DNA of 64,000 bases from Madurella fahalii (taxonomy: Eukaryota > Ascomycota > Sordariomycetes > Sordariales), in the NCBI GenBank assembly GCA_029876055.1, contig CM056875.1, positions 4,427,001 to 4,491,000 of the forward strand, written 5' to 3'. Under the pieces are notes generated by a model that saw only the letters and a list, made by a program, of their open reading frames with translations, made no database searches and was not told the origin of the DNA. The translations under genes and the position numbers were made by a program. Shown piece after piece: positions 54,012 through 64,000 of the stretch. Positions within the stretch are counted from its first letter, which is position 1; each line of letters starts with the position of its first letter.

Positions 54012-55103
54012 TCACGACACCGTGCAGATGATCTTGCCCATCGTCTTGTTCTGCTCAAGGAGCTTGTGCGCCTCGGTGATTTTCTCCCACGGCAGCACAG
54101 TGTCAAGCAAGACCTTCAGTTCCCCGCTTTCAAACCTAGGCAGGTACTCCTCCAACTTATCCCTCAGCTTGCCCTGGTAATCCTCGTCGCGACTCCTGAG
54201 GGTGCTACCCTCAACGCGCACCCTCTTGTAGAGCAGTTTCCCAACGTCCACCCTGTCGGCGACAGCCCCACCCATCAAACCCAGCATACAGATGCGGCCA
54301 TCGCGGGCCACCACGTCCAGGTTCTTCTGGAAGTAGCTCCCGCCAACAAAGTCGACTACGAGATCCACCCCCTTGCCGTCGGTCCTGTCCAGAATCTCGC
54401 GCACCCAGTCCTGCTCCTTGTAGTTGAACGCGGCCGTGGCGCCCAGCTCCTCGACGAAAGCGCACTTGTCTGCCGTCCCCGCCGTCGCGAAGATGGCGCC
54501 CGCCCCGGCCAGGCGCGACAGCTGGATGCCAGCGATGGACACGCCCGACGCCCCCGCGTGCCAGAGCACGCTCTTCCCCGGGGTGATCTGCAGGACGAAG
54601 TGCAGCGCCTGCGTGGCCGTGATCCACGTCTCGGGCACGCCCGCGACCTGCTCGAAGCCGAGGCGGTCCGGCTTGCGGAGCAGCATCTTGGACGAGACGG
54701 CGATGTACTCTGCGTAGGCGCCGCCGTAGGCGAGGCCGAAGACCGCGTCGCCCGGCTTGAGGCCGCCGTCCCGGTCGCCCCCGGGCCCCAGGGACTCGAT
54801 GATCCCGCTGAACTCGACACCGAGCGTGCTGGGGGCTTGCGGAGGCACGGGGTAGTGGCCCTCCCGCTGGAGGAGGTCCATGCGGTTGAGGCCAAAGGCT
54901 TTGACCTTGACTAGGGCCTGGCCGGCAGCGGGCTGGGGTTTGGGAGTGGCATCGTTGATGAAGAGTGCGTCAGCGTTGCCTTTGCCGCCTTTGATGTCTG
55001 TGATGTGCGTTAGTTCAGGTGCTTTGGATGTATTTTCAGTGGGAGGCGAAGACGGGACGGTTTGAGCGGCTTAATTACCAATGGCCCTCATAACCTCTGC
55101 CAT
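54012..55103 (-). CDS. NAD(P)H quinone oxidoreductase, zeta-crystallin type (MDR family)
   Basis: Exons 55103-55079 (25 nt) and 54997-54012 give 336 aa; the 81-nt intron has donor GTAATT and acceptor ATCACAG, joining MAEVMRAI to DIKGGKGNADAL. Medium-chain dehydrogenase of the quinone oxidoreductase/PIG3 subgroup: KVKAFGLNRMDLLQREGHYP, LGVEFSGIIESLGPGG, LKPGDAVFGLAYGGAYAEYI, the Rossmann nucleotide-binding motif LWHAGASGVSIAGIQLSRL, GATAAFNYKEQDW, DLVVDFVGGSYFQKNL, and the C-terminal LPWEKITEAHKLLEQNKTMG. The zinc-ligand pattern of alcohol dehydrogenases is absent, as in this subgroup. Likely cytosolic NADPH-dependent reduction of quinones or enals. Its 3' end lies 138 bp from the end of the convergent hydrolase gene. 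Confidence 0.92.
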
Positions 55104-57329
55104 TTCCGCTACTTCTACAAAACAAGACAATCAGCTATTGACAAAACATAGAGGGGGCAACCCGAGTCGGAACAGAATCAATGAGGGTAGACTGTTTAGA
55201 CAGCATGCGATCTGCAGAGCATAGCGGGGTGGTTTGTCAGCTACAAGATGGAACCGAGGCACCCGATGACGTTTTCGGCTCGGTGGACATTCCCCGCCAA
55301 AGCCTGGGACAACCGAGCCTGACCGGCCGGAATTCGGGATCTGAGAATTCGGGATCTGAGAGTATCAAAACTTCAAGTCGCCTGGGCAGTCAATCACGCT
55401 CTTGGGCAGTAGGAGATATATCGTTTCTCGAAGAGAATGGGTTGAGCTTTTGACAGATTAACCTCACTTGATCCTCGATTAAAAAAAGTGAGCTGAACTC
55501 AGGTGATAAGTTGAGTTCCCTTCTCTTCCAGCTACCTGAAACTCTTCCTGTCAACTCGGCAGTGAGATATAGGAGAGTAACAGATGGAGATTGAGAGAAA
55601 GATACAAACGGCGAGGTATCTCGAGTAAAACCAATAGCGCAACGTGAAGGCAAGATTGGAATACAAACTACTAGAAGGGTTATCGTTGTGGAGCGAGACT
55701 TCCGGTGCACGGAAGACTGCCAATATCTGAGAACTCAGTTCAAACACACGTCTACACCATGACCAGGTACGGTTCGCGTTTGCCGTCGACGCGCGTGGAG
55801 GACGTGGCTGCAGTAACATTAGCAATTGTGGAAATTACATGCGGTGATGCTGCAGGTCTGTGTCTGCTGACGCCGGCGGTTACCACCTAGCCCGTCAAAT
55901 CCGGGGTTGAGACAACAGGCCGCCTTGGAAATCTCGAAAAGAAAAGGCCATGACGTCTTCCCAGGTCGGGTGCCCGATCTGTGGGTTCGGGTCGGACGGG
56001 GCCATGTGAGGAGAGGATCTGCTGGGTGGATCGACAGTCTGGCCGTGGGAGATCGGAGTCTCCTGAGATGAGGCATAGCTAATGTTCCACTAGCACTTTT
56101 AGTTGCCGGCCAATCGGCTGACCCATGCTGGCGATTGCTTGACGGGAGATACCCAAGTTTTCCAGAACCAGATAGGGCCATCGATGCCTGAAGGGATGAT
56201 TTAGTAAGCGATGGGACGGCATCATTTCGAGATGAAAAGAGACAGATACGAGAGAACCCGGTGAGTTAGTTCCCTCCGGCCGTATCCCATTTGTCAAATG
56301 ACAAAAAAGGTTTCATTTGTTATTTATTATTATTCTTTTAGTATTCTACATTCTTGGCCCAATCTTGGGCCAACACTTGGGGACCAACTCTTTGTGATGG
56401 CGCTGGACGTTCTGGGCCATCAAGGCGATTGCCCCGTATGCAGGTACAGCCACTAAACCTGGACAGCGCCATCTCATTTCCCCCGATTTGACGGCACCAT
56501 CTGCAGGTACCGTTGGTACCCCTGGCAGCCCGTGCCGCCCCTGCACACACACGTCCCACCCGATGCAATTCGTTCAAGCACCGCTATCAGCAAACGGGAT
56601 AAGGTACAAAAACGGACAGTGTTTGTTCTGCGCCGATGTCCCATGCTGCCTGCACAATGGTGTCCTCCGACAATTTCAGAGTTGGTGAGCTGAGCTGAGC
56701 GGATTGAGAACCGATGAAATAGCTTGACCGAGGACGACGAATCTGAGGACTCGGATTGTGTATGGTGGGTGCCATCCACTCTGCTCAAATCCGCTGTAAC
56801 CCCGGGCAGCCGGGCTGGGCCCCAGGAAATTATCCTGCTTTTGGGCGCCTGCCAACCCATCTCCGAACAGACCGCTCCCAGGCAATCGAGCGCTCTCCGT
56901 TGGCCGCCAGCGCTGTCACGCCGACCCACACACCCCCTTTCATCCGCCCCTGTTCTGCAAAGTGATTTGGCCATTTTCGGATGGACGCATCACAGCAACC
57001 GGTGCGTGCAAAATTGGCTCGCGAGCAACATGGGTCAGCATCCAGGGTTGTCCATCTAGGATGGGGTGACCATCCGCCGTTGCGCCGCCGTTAATTAGAC
57101 GCGCCGCTATTATATAACAAGACTTTCGCTCACGCAGCCAGACTCGTCTTCCCTTCCTTTTCTCTCCTCACCCATACGCTCTCTAACCAAACAACCCTGA
57201 CTTTTTAGTCAATTTCACTCGTTTTCAACGAAACTCTCGAGCCCTCGCGCCTCGCAAAACCTCGCGACACTTCCCAACGACCAGACTCTCTCGAGTAGAC
57301 AAATTACACACCCGAACAAATCAGTCAAG
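55104..57329. other. Divergent intergenic between oxidoreductase and cell-wall protein genes
   Basis: About 2.2 kb with no coding region I can support. Contains a 16-bp tandem duplication (unit GAATTCGGGATCTGA, about 55330-55360), a purine-poor AT patch at 56320-56345, a TATATAA box at 57111-57117 and a long C/T-rich leader (57125-57300) of the cell-wall gene. Confidence 0.5.
57111..57117 (+). promoter_or_regulatory. TATA box of cell-wall protein gene
   Basis: TATATAA 213 bp upstream of the ATG at 57330, followed by a C/T-rich stretch (TTCCCTTCCTTTTCTCTCC, about 57150-57168), typical of strongly expressed fungal genes. Confidence 0.55.
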
Positions 57330-57836
57330 ATGAAGTTCTCCGCTGTCGTCCTTGCCCTCGCTGCCGGCGCTTCGGCCTTCCAGAACGTGACCTACACCAC
57401 TGAGGTTGTCACTGCCATCACCACCTTCTGCCCCCAGCCCACCGAGGTCGAGTATGGCGGCCACACCTACACCGTCACCGAGGCTACCACCCTGACCATC
57501 ACCAACTGCGATGGCGGCTGCACCATCAAGCGGCCCATCACCACCATCTCGTCGGTCGTCTGCAGCAACGACAACTGGTTCGTCCCCCCTGTGAAATCCC
57601 CGCGGCCATGACACACGAGCCACGAAAACTAACCCGAGATAAATAGCAACCCTCCGGCCTACCACAACAGCACTGCCACCTCGGTCCCGGCCAACCCCAC
57701 CAAGCCCCCCGTTGGCACCATCACCAACCCTGCACCTACCAGGAGCCCCCTGCCGACGGCCGGTGCTGGCCGCACCGCTGCCCTCTCGGGTGGCGCCCTC
57801 GCCGGTGTCCTCGGTCTCGCGGCTTTCGTCCTCTAA
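57330..57836 (+). CDS. Small GPI-anchored cell-wall protein
   Basis: Exons 57330-57577 and 57647-57836 give 145 aa. A clear signal peptide MKFSAVVLALAAGASAF is followed by a Thr/Val-rich mature part (VTYTTEVVTAITTFCPQPTE, GHTYTVTEATTLTITNC) with cysteines at FCPQP, TNCDGGCTI, VVCSNDNC. The second exon is Ser/Thr/Pro-rich (NSTATSVPANPTKPPVG) with one N-glycosylation sequon and ends in a GPI-type hydrophobic tail (ALSGGALAGVLGLAAFVL). It resembles small fungal wall proteins such as Neurospora CCG-6-like proteins (recalled similarity, not tested). TATA box, pyrimidine leader and strongly C-ending codons suggest high expression. The intron has an atypical GTTCGT donor; TGC rebuilt across it adds the last cysteine. 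Confidence 0.88.
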
Positions 57837-60157
57837 ATTCATTCCTCACCATGGTGCTGCTCGCTTCCGCGCCCGCTTGAGACGTGTACCTATGCTGGCG
57901 GGCGCGGACTCGTAATTTTTAATCACTTATCATGAGGGATGGACGGACGAGCGTGGGGGTAGAACGGGGTAATCCGAGGAGGGGAAGAGTGTTGGGGGGG
58001 GGAGGGGGGGGAGGAGAATGGACGGATAGAGGAGGATGGCATCCGGGGATGTACGGATGAAGTAGTTGGAATCCTCGCGCCGTGGGGACGGGATTCTGTA
58101 CGTTTGATCTTCGGGGATTTCGTGGGGAGCTTCCCAATTCTCGTGCTCGAGGTTGTCCATTCTCACGACTGGGCGGATCTGTGCGGGTCTTGTCTCTACA
58201 TGCATACCCTCGGGGTTCTCTCGATTGGAAAGTGTTCCTTGACAAATATTAAACGCTTTCAACCCTTGCCCATTGATGTCTCGCGTTGTGGCTGTCATGC
58301 TCTGCTTGTGCCCGGCTTGCCAGTGGGAAAAGTTTACGATGTGTAGTGGCTATCCCACTCTCTGATCCAACATAGAGCTAACTGTCCATTGTCTTGCTTC
58401 GAGGCCAATTCTGTCAGGCTGCTTATCTTGGTCAGATTTCCCTTCCAACTCACCTTTTGCTAGGTTTGGTCACTGATAACCCGGCGGTGAAGCAGACCGA
58501 GAGGTGGAGCCCCCTGATATGGTTCCACAGAAATACGGCATGTGTTTATCGACATTTCGATTCGCAGGTCAAGGAGACCCGGTTATTGACTGATCATCAT
58601 AACACCGCCGTTTAATACGTCGATTTAATCGCCGGCGTCCCGGGTAGGATCGAGAAACCCCTTTCAGGCTATCTCGGCAGCGGCTGGTTTGATCTCTGGA
58701 GCGGTTGGTTTGGGACTCCATCACACAATAGCAGCCAGCTGCAAGCCTACCTTCTTGACTAACTCTAACTGAATTGTTGGCTGAGTGAGAACCAGCCGAA
58801 GACTTCATCTCGGCCAAACCAAAAGAGAAAATATTGGCAACCGTGCCTGCCGCCCATCTCGTCTGCAACGTTTCACTCCGAGGCGGGACAGGGAATGCTA
58901 CACGCAGCAATAGAGCGCCCCATCAGTACCAGCACACGCCGCGTCCGCGTTGGCGCCAATTTTCCGCCGTGGGTCGAAAACCTTCCCGACGTCGCTAGCA
59001 CAGCCGGCATGACCACAGCGCGAGAGAGGGGAAGGAAACGAAAAAAGAAGAAATAATAATAATAAAACAATAGAAAGACACAAGTTCCATTCACTGCCTG
59101 TTCAACAAATGACCCAAAAAGACGCAACGGGAAGTGGGACTAATGCAGATACAATACAGACCAAGGCCCGATTGGTAGTCACGTCGTGCAGTCATCGAAC
59201 GTTATCTTTCAATGCTTTCCGGGCCCACACCTGGCTGGTTGGATGGTCGAGAGGGCAAGCGAGATTTGGTGATCACGACCCCGGTCCGCTATCCATCGGA
59301 TGGAAGGTCTGGACCATGAGAAGCTCTGGTCGACGCGATCGCGTCCGGAAGAGAACACAGGGGGAGTGCAGCAAAATCATCGTGGAGTTGTGGTACCCGA
59401 CAGCACCGGATCCGGAGGGTTCACCCGAGCTCAACCCCCGCCCCGGACTCTTGCACAGGGACATGGTCAGTTTGGCTGCTGCGAGAGCATTGATGATAGC
59501 TACGTAGTAGTGTACTGTAGCAGTACCGCCGTTCCAACTAATGCCAACTAGTACACAGTAGATGGACCGTTACCGGCCACCAGAGTGGTCCAGTGCACCT
59601 TAGCTTCAGCGAGCAGTTGGCAACATTTAATCCCAGCAGAAACTCAATCCAACCTCGGCCTTGCTTGTACCACAGTTATCGTCGCCCCGCGCCGAGAGAA
59701 TGCGGAGGAGCCGAGCTCCTGCATCTTTGCGTGGGAAAGAAGCACGAAGCCGTTCGCCGTGATATTCCATCTCTCCGTTTCTGCTCTCAAAAACCCCCGG
59801 CTGAGTGACGCGGCGAGGGCTTCGGTACGAAAGCCACAGGCGGCCAATCGGTCCTCGTCTCGCCCGCCGATCCCCCGGTCCCCAACCCGAAAATGTCGGG
59901 GTAACGGAATGCGGGGACCGCGACTTCAACGACACGGCCGAGGATACGTCGGTATCCTGAGCATTGGTCGGCCGAGGAATCACAACCAATTCGAGACATA
60001 AGAGACTGGACCATCAAACCGGCTAGTTAACCGATCAATTGATTTCGACTGCTACTGAGCATCACATTGTCAGCATTGTTTATGATACCTCTCGTTAAAT
60101 TTTGCTTGGAGCGGTGAAAGCATCTCCCGAGACTCCCGAGACCTCTGAAATACAACT
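57837..60157. other. Intergenic upstream of acyl-CoA synthetase gene
   Basis: About 2.3 kb without a supportable gene. Includes a G-rich run of GGGGGGGG-A-GGGGGGGG type (57992-58013) just after the cell-wall gene, an AT-rich TAATAATAATAAAA patch (59054-59068), and ORFs (59109-59507, 59585-60001) with no family signal. Confidence 0.5.
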
Positions 60158-62543
60158 ATGGACCACCCGCAGGACGAGGTCCAGCACCACTCTCTCACGG
60201 ATCCGGAGAGCTTCTGGGGACACCAAGCGGAGCATTTGCATTGGCACAAGAAGCCATCGGCCGTCCTCGCCCGGACAACAAAAAAGCTCAAGACTGGCGA
60301 CTCGCACGACCACTGGGTGTGGTTCCCCGACGGCGAGATCTCAACGTGTTACAACTGTGTAGATCGCCATGTACTCGCCGGCCGCGGCGACGCCCCTGCC
60401 ATCCTCTACGACAGCCCTGTCACCAACACCAAGCAGCGCATCACGTACAAGCAGCTGCTTGACGAGGTCGAGGTCTTTGCGGCCGCCCTGCGCCAGGAGG
60501 GCGTCAAAAAGGGAGATGTCGTGCTCGTCTACAGTAAGGCTGTTCAAGTATTCTAGAGTATCGTGCAAGGCAGATGCTGATGCCACGCCAGTGCCCATGA
60601 TCCCTGCCGCTCTGATCGGCATCCTCGCCATCAACCGTCTGGGTGCCATCCATGCTGTTGTCTTTGGAGGCTTCGCCGCCGGTGCTCTGGCCCAGCGGAT
60701 CGAGGCGTCGCGACCCGTCGCCATTCTGACCGCATCGTGCGGCATTGAGGGCAATAAGGCGCCGGTCAGCTACCGCGGCTTCGTCGAGGAGGCGATCCGC
60801 ATCTCGCCTTGGAAGCCGCCTAGGACCATCATCTGGCAAGTATTCCCATCTTTGGTATCCCTACCGCAAACGGCTAACATGGAACAGGCAGCGGGACGAG
60901 CTACCATGGAGGCCTACCCTCAAGCAAGAGGGCCAGAGGAAATGGCAACACCTAGCCCGGAGTGTCCGGGCCCGCGGCTTCAGGGCTGAGTGCGTGCCCG
61001 TCAAGTCGACCGATCCCATCTACATCATCTACACCAGTGGCACAACCGGTTTGCCGAAGGGTGTGCTGAGGGAGTCTGGTGGCCACGCGGTTGGACTGCA
61101 CATGTCAATCTCGTATCTCTTTGGCATCCACGGACCAGGGGATGTGGTAAGACGGGTCCCCACCCATTACCTTTGCCGCTTTTACTAACATAGAACGAGA
61201 TGGGCTGCTTTAGCGACATCGGCTGGGTTGTTTCGCACAGCTACACGCTCTACGGGCCGCTCCTCACAGGCGCAGCTACCGTCCTCTACGAGGGCAAGCC
61301 CGTCGGCACCCCGGACGCCTCCGCGTTCTGGCGCCTCGTTGATGAATACAAGATCAACACCATGTTCACCGCGCCAACGGCGTTACGAGCGATTCGCAAG
61401 GATGACCCGGACAACTCCCACATCACCCGCATCGGAGAGCGTGCCGGGTTGAGGAGTCTCAGGGCCTTGTTCCTCGCCGGCGAGCGGTCAGAACCGGCCA
61501 TCATCACCATGTATCAGGACCTCCTTAAGAAGTACGGAGCAAAGAACGCCCACGTCGTCGATAACTGGTGGTCTTCCGAGTCTGGCTCGCCTATCTCGGG
61601 CATTGCCATGGCACCGCATGCCGGCAAGGATCGAAAGACGGAGATCAGGGACCATCCGCCCCTGCCTATCAAGCCCGGCAGTGCCGGAAAGGCGATGCCA
61701 GGTTTCGATGTGAGGTATGTCTTTCCCAACACCCTATCGCGGCGACACTGAGCGCTAACTCTTGACCCAGGGCTGTCGACGACCAGGGCAACGAGGTTCC
61801 CCGCGGCAAGATGGGCAACATCGTCCTTGCACTCCCGCTTGCGCCGACGGCCTTCCGCACGCTCTGGGAGGACGAAGAGCGGTTCTACAAAGGCTACCTG
61901 AAGCGGTTCGGAGGCAAATGGATCGACACGGGCGACGCCGGGTGGATCGACGAGAACGGCTACATCCACATCATGGCACGGTCAGGTACGTCGCGTTGTC
62001 CCCCTTTCACCGCGGGCAGATCTACCAGACGCTAACGCAAGAGGAAAACCCTCCCTTCCCGCAGACGACATCATCAACGTCGCCGCCCACCGCCTCAGCA
62101 CCGGCACCCTCGAACAAGCCATCACCTCCCACCCCCTCGTGACCGAAGCCAGCGTAGTCGGCATCCCGGACGCCCTCAAGGGCCACCTCCCCTTCGCCTT
62201 CGTCAGCACCTCCTCCCCCGTCCCCGACGAGCAGCTCTTCGCCGAGATCCAGAAGCTCGTCCGGACCCAGGTCGGCGCCATCGCCAGCCTCGGCGGCATG
62301 ATCCAGGGCAAGGGGATGATCCCCAAGACGCGGTCGGGCAAGACGCTGCGCAGGGTTCTCAGAGAGCTGGTGGAGAACGCGGTGCACGGTGAGTTTGACA
62401 AGCCGGTTGCCGTGCCGTCGACGGTGGAGGATGCTGGGGTGGTCGAGGTGGCGAGGCAGAAAGTGAGGGAGTATTTTGTTGCTGGCGGGAAGGCGGCAAG
62501 GCATCGGGCTGTGGAGGGCAGGGAGGGGAAGGCGAAGCTTTGA
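60158..62543 (+). CDS. Short-chain acyl-CoA synthetase (ACSS3/PrpE-like)
   Basis: Six exons: 60158-60533, 60592-60839, 60892-61146, 61194-61714, 61771-61985 and 62065-62543, giving 697 aa with all phases consistent. An ANL-superfamily enzyme that activates acetate, propionate or a similar acid through an acyl-AMP. Motifs: HWHKKPSAVL near the N-terminus, RITYKQLLDEVEVFAAALRQ, MPMIPAALIGILAINRLGAI, the P-loop IIYTSGTTGLPKGV, FSDIGWVVSHSYTLYGPLL, FLAGERSEP, VVDNWWSSESGSPI, the ATP-binding WIDTGDAGWIDENGYIHIM and the hinge ARSDDIINVAAHRLSTG. The catalytic lysine lies in IPKTRSGKTLRR. Overall layout is closer to propionyl-CoA synthetases/ACSS3 than to acetyl-CoA synthetase FacA, so the substrate is inferred only. 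No clear mitochondrial presequence. Confidence 0.93.
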
Positions 62544-64000
62544 TGGCAGAAGAAGGGGGAGAAGGGCGGGGGTTGCCTTGTTTCTTGTTTCTGTATATGC
62601 GGGTGATGTGTTGCTGTTGCGCTTGAGATGGGCTGCCTGTTGGTTGTTGTAAGTACTACCCGTGTCGTATCGTGACGAGCGTGATTTCTATCTTTGGTGA
62701 GGTGGAACGACGAGGAGTAATCAGAGGTAGAAAGACGATGTAAACGAGGATGGTGGTTCCGGCTAACATGGTCCGGCTCCTCGCGACAGTGAATGCTCTT
62801 GAATCATCTTGATGTACTACAAGTTGTATTGTATTGTGGGAACAACAGCGCATATATCATGCCTAGCGATGTATTTCAACCTTTTTCTATCTAACCGCTA
62901 GGCCCACGACCTCGATAACTACGCTAGCATTGTGCTTGATTGAGAAGGGCAAAACAGGCAGAGGTGATAGAGCAAGGTTGGAGTAAGGTACGGCAATATG
63001 AAGGCTTGCCAATGGCAGTGGCTCGGTTTAGTGGGTAAGCCGTGATTGCTCGGGCCTTGCCCTCTCAGTTCATATTAAGTAACATCGGTTTGATAAGGAT
63101 GCAAGGAAATCGAGGTGGTCACCTTGAAACCCCCCGGGGCTTCTCGCAAACCAAAGATCACCAGCATGCCCGAGCTTAGGAACGCTGATCACGGCACTCT
63201 GATTACGACAACCCTCACTGTTAGGGGATCCAGCGCTGCCTGAGCGCTACTCAGTATGTCCCAAATTGTGTCATGACCCTTCCCTCTAGCGTCAGGAAAG
63301 CTTGATCACAGGGACACCATTCACTTGGTATTTTGTCCACCCCGCTTTTCGCCTTCTAATTGATATCCGTTTCTCTCACCACATTTACATCCTATTCTGA
63401 ATGGCTACATAAAACCTACGTAATCGGACACCTACCGGTGAACAGCACAGTATACGCATTCGTTCGGTACTGCCAAACACGTTTTTGTGTTTCCATTATC
63501 TACTACGACTTCTCTTCCATGATACCGAACCTCCCGATGGCTACAACCCGCTATGCAAGGCGCCTGGCTAGAGGCCAGCGGCCTGTTTTGTGTTCGTCTG
63601 CCTCGTGTTTCAACATCCATTCCCACAGCGCTCCATCCCAAAGCGGTTATCTTGGTTGACTGATTCGCTTTCCCGCCATAGGACGGAGAATAGCACTGCC
63701 ATTTGTGCTGTCTCCTCTTGCTGTTGCTGTGATGGGGCTGGTTCATTCGTATGGAAGAGGGATGATGACTTGGCCAGGCGATGTCCACAAGTCTACATTG
63801 CCGGATCACACAATCTACGTGAATGCCGGGTCACTGGGTGGTACGGTGGGTATGTCGTCCGTCCCAGTGGTCCTGTTTGGCTCTGCATGCTTCCGGGCGG
63901 CGACACTTCTGGCGGCTGGCGTGGTCCCGGTGGAAGGTCTAGAATAGAATGTGCGTGTTGGAGGCACAATGCTGTACATGGCGGCTCACAAGCTCCAAGT
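62544..64000. other. Intergenic to right edge
   Basis: About 1.46 kb containing the 3' UTR of the acyl-CoA synthetase gene. Open frames (63360-63659, 63705-63947) show no family features; nothing else recognised. Confidence 0.5.

Noticed and set aside
49263..55103. A functional cluster around CDT1, MBF1, hydrolase and oxidoreductase
   Set aside because: MBF1 (the coactivator) is unrelated to the MBF cell-cycle complex despite the name; the genes share no pathway and this looks like ordinary gene order.

Overview
The window looks like nuclear chromosomal DNA of a filamentous ascomycete, most likely a sordariomycete and plausibly Sordariales/Chaetomiaceae. This is inferred from GC-rich coding sequence, short introns (mostly 45-140 nt) with GT...AG ends and GCTAAC/GCTGAC branch sites, and gene families typical of Pezizomycotina (AL-3-type GGPP synthase, Pom1-like DYRK kinase, SIN component Cdc14, Pex24-type peroxin, TPR/F-box/LRR protein, DUF1365, GFA, dienelactone hydrolase). 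There are about 18 protein-coding genes in 64 kb. Exon coordinates were worked out by hand by joining reading frames across splice sites and checking codon phase.

Layout. 1-911: 5' part of a membrane-anchored PNGase A-like amidase (minus, cut by the left edge). 1645-2552: DUF1279 protein (minus). 3818-5340: AIM24-family protein (plus). 6384-8501: long unrecognised low-complexity protein whose TAG stop is followed by a coding-like in-frame extension. 9975-12285: TPR + F-box + LRR protein (minus) with a GC-AG intron. 12286-24958 is gene-poor; the only gene I can support there is an 82-aa Cys/His protein at 16531-16779, and the rest carries many microsatellites and homopolymer tracts. 24959-29199: DYRK-family kinase (minus). 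32368-34071: peroxisomal DysF-domain peroxin (plus), convergent with GGPP synthase at 34569-35822 (minus). 37726-38712: Cdc14-type SIN protein (plus). 39630-41127 and 42981-44031: a divergent pair of surface proteins (Cys-rich single-pass membrane protein and Ser/Ala/Gly-rich putatively GPI-anchored protein). 44321-45026: GFA-family protein (minus). 46211-48520: DUF1365 protein (minus), divergent from MBF1 at 49263-49832 (plus). 50432-51922: replication licensing factor Cdt1 (minus), divergent from a dienelactone hydrolase-like protein at 52770-53873 (plus). 54012-55103: quinone oxidoreductase (minus). 57330-57836: small GPI-type cell-wall protein (plus). 60158-62543: short-chain acyl-CoA synthetase (plus).

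The genes do not form one pathway; this is ordinary housekeeping and cell-surface content without a biosynthetic cluster. The strongest regulatory signal is a pair of MCB (ACGCGT) boxes upstream of CDT1, which fits G1/S control. The points most worth a second look are the TAG plus in-frame extension of the 6384-8501 gene, the small conserved Cys/His protein, the GC-AG intron, the GTTCGT donors, and repeated TACTGTAC palindromes in non-coding DNA. No tRNA, rRNA, CRISPR array or intact transposon was recognised.
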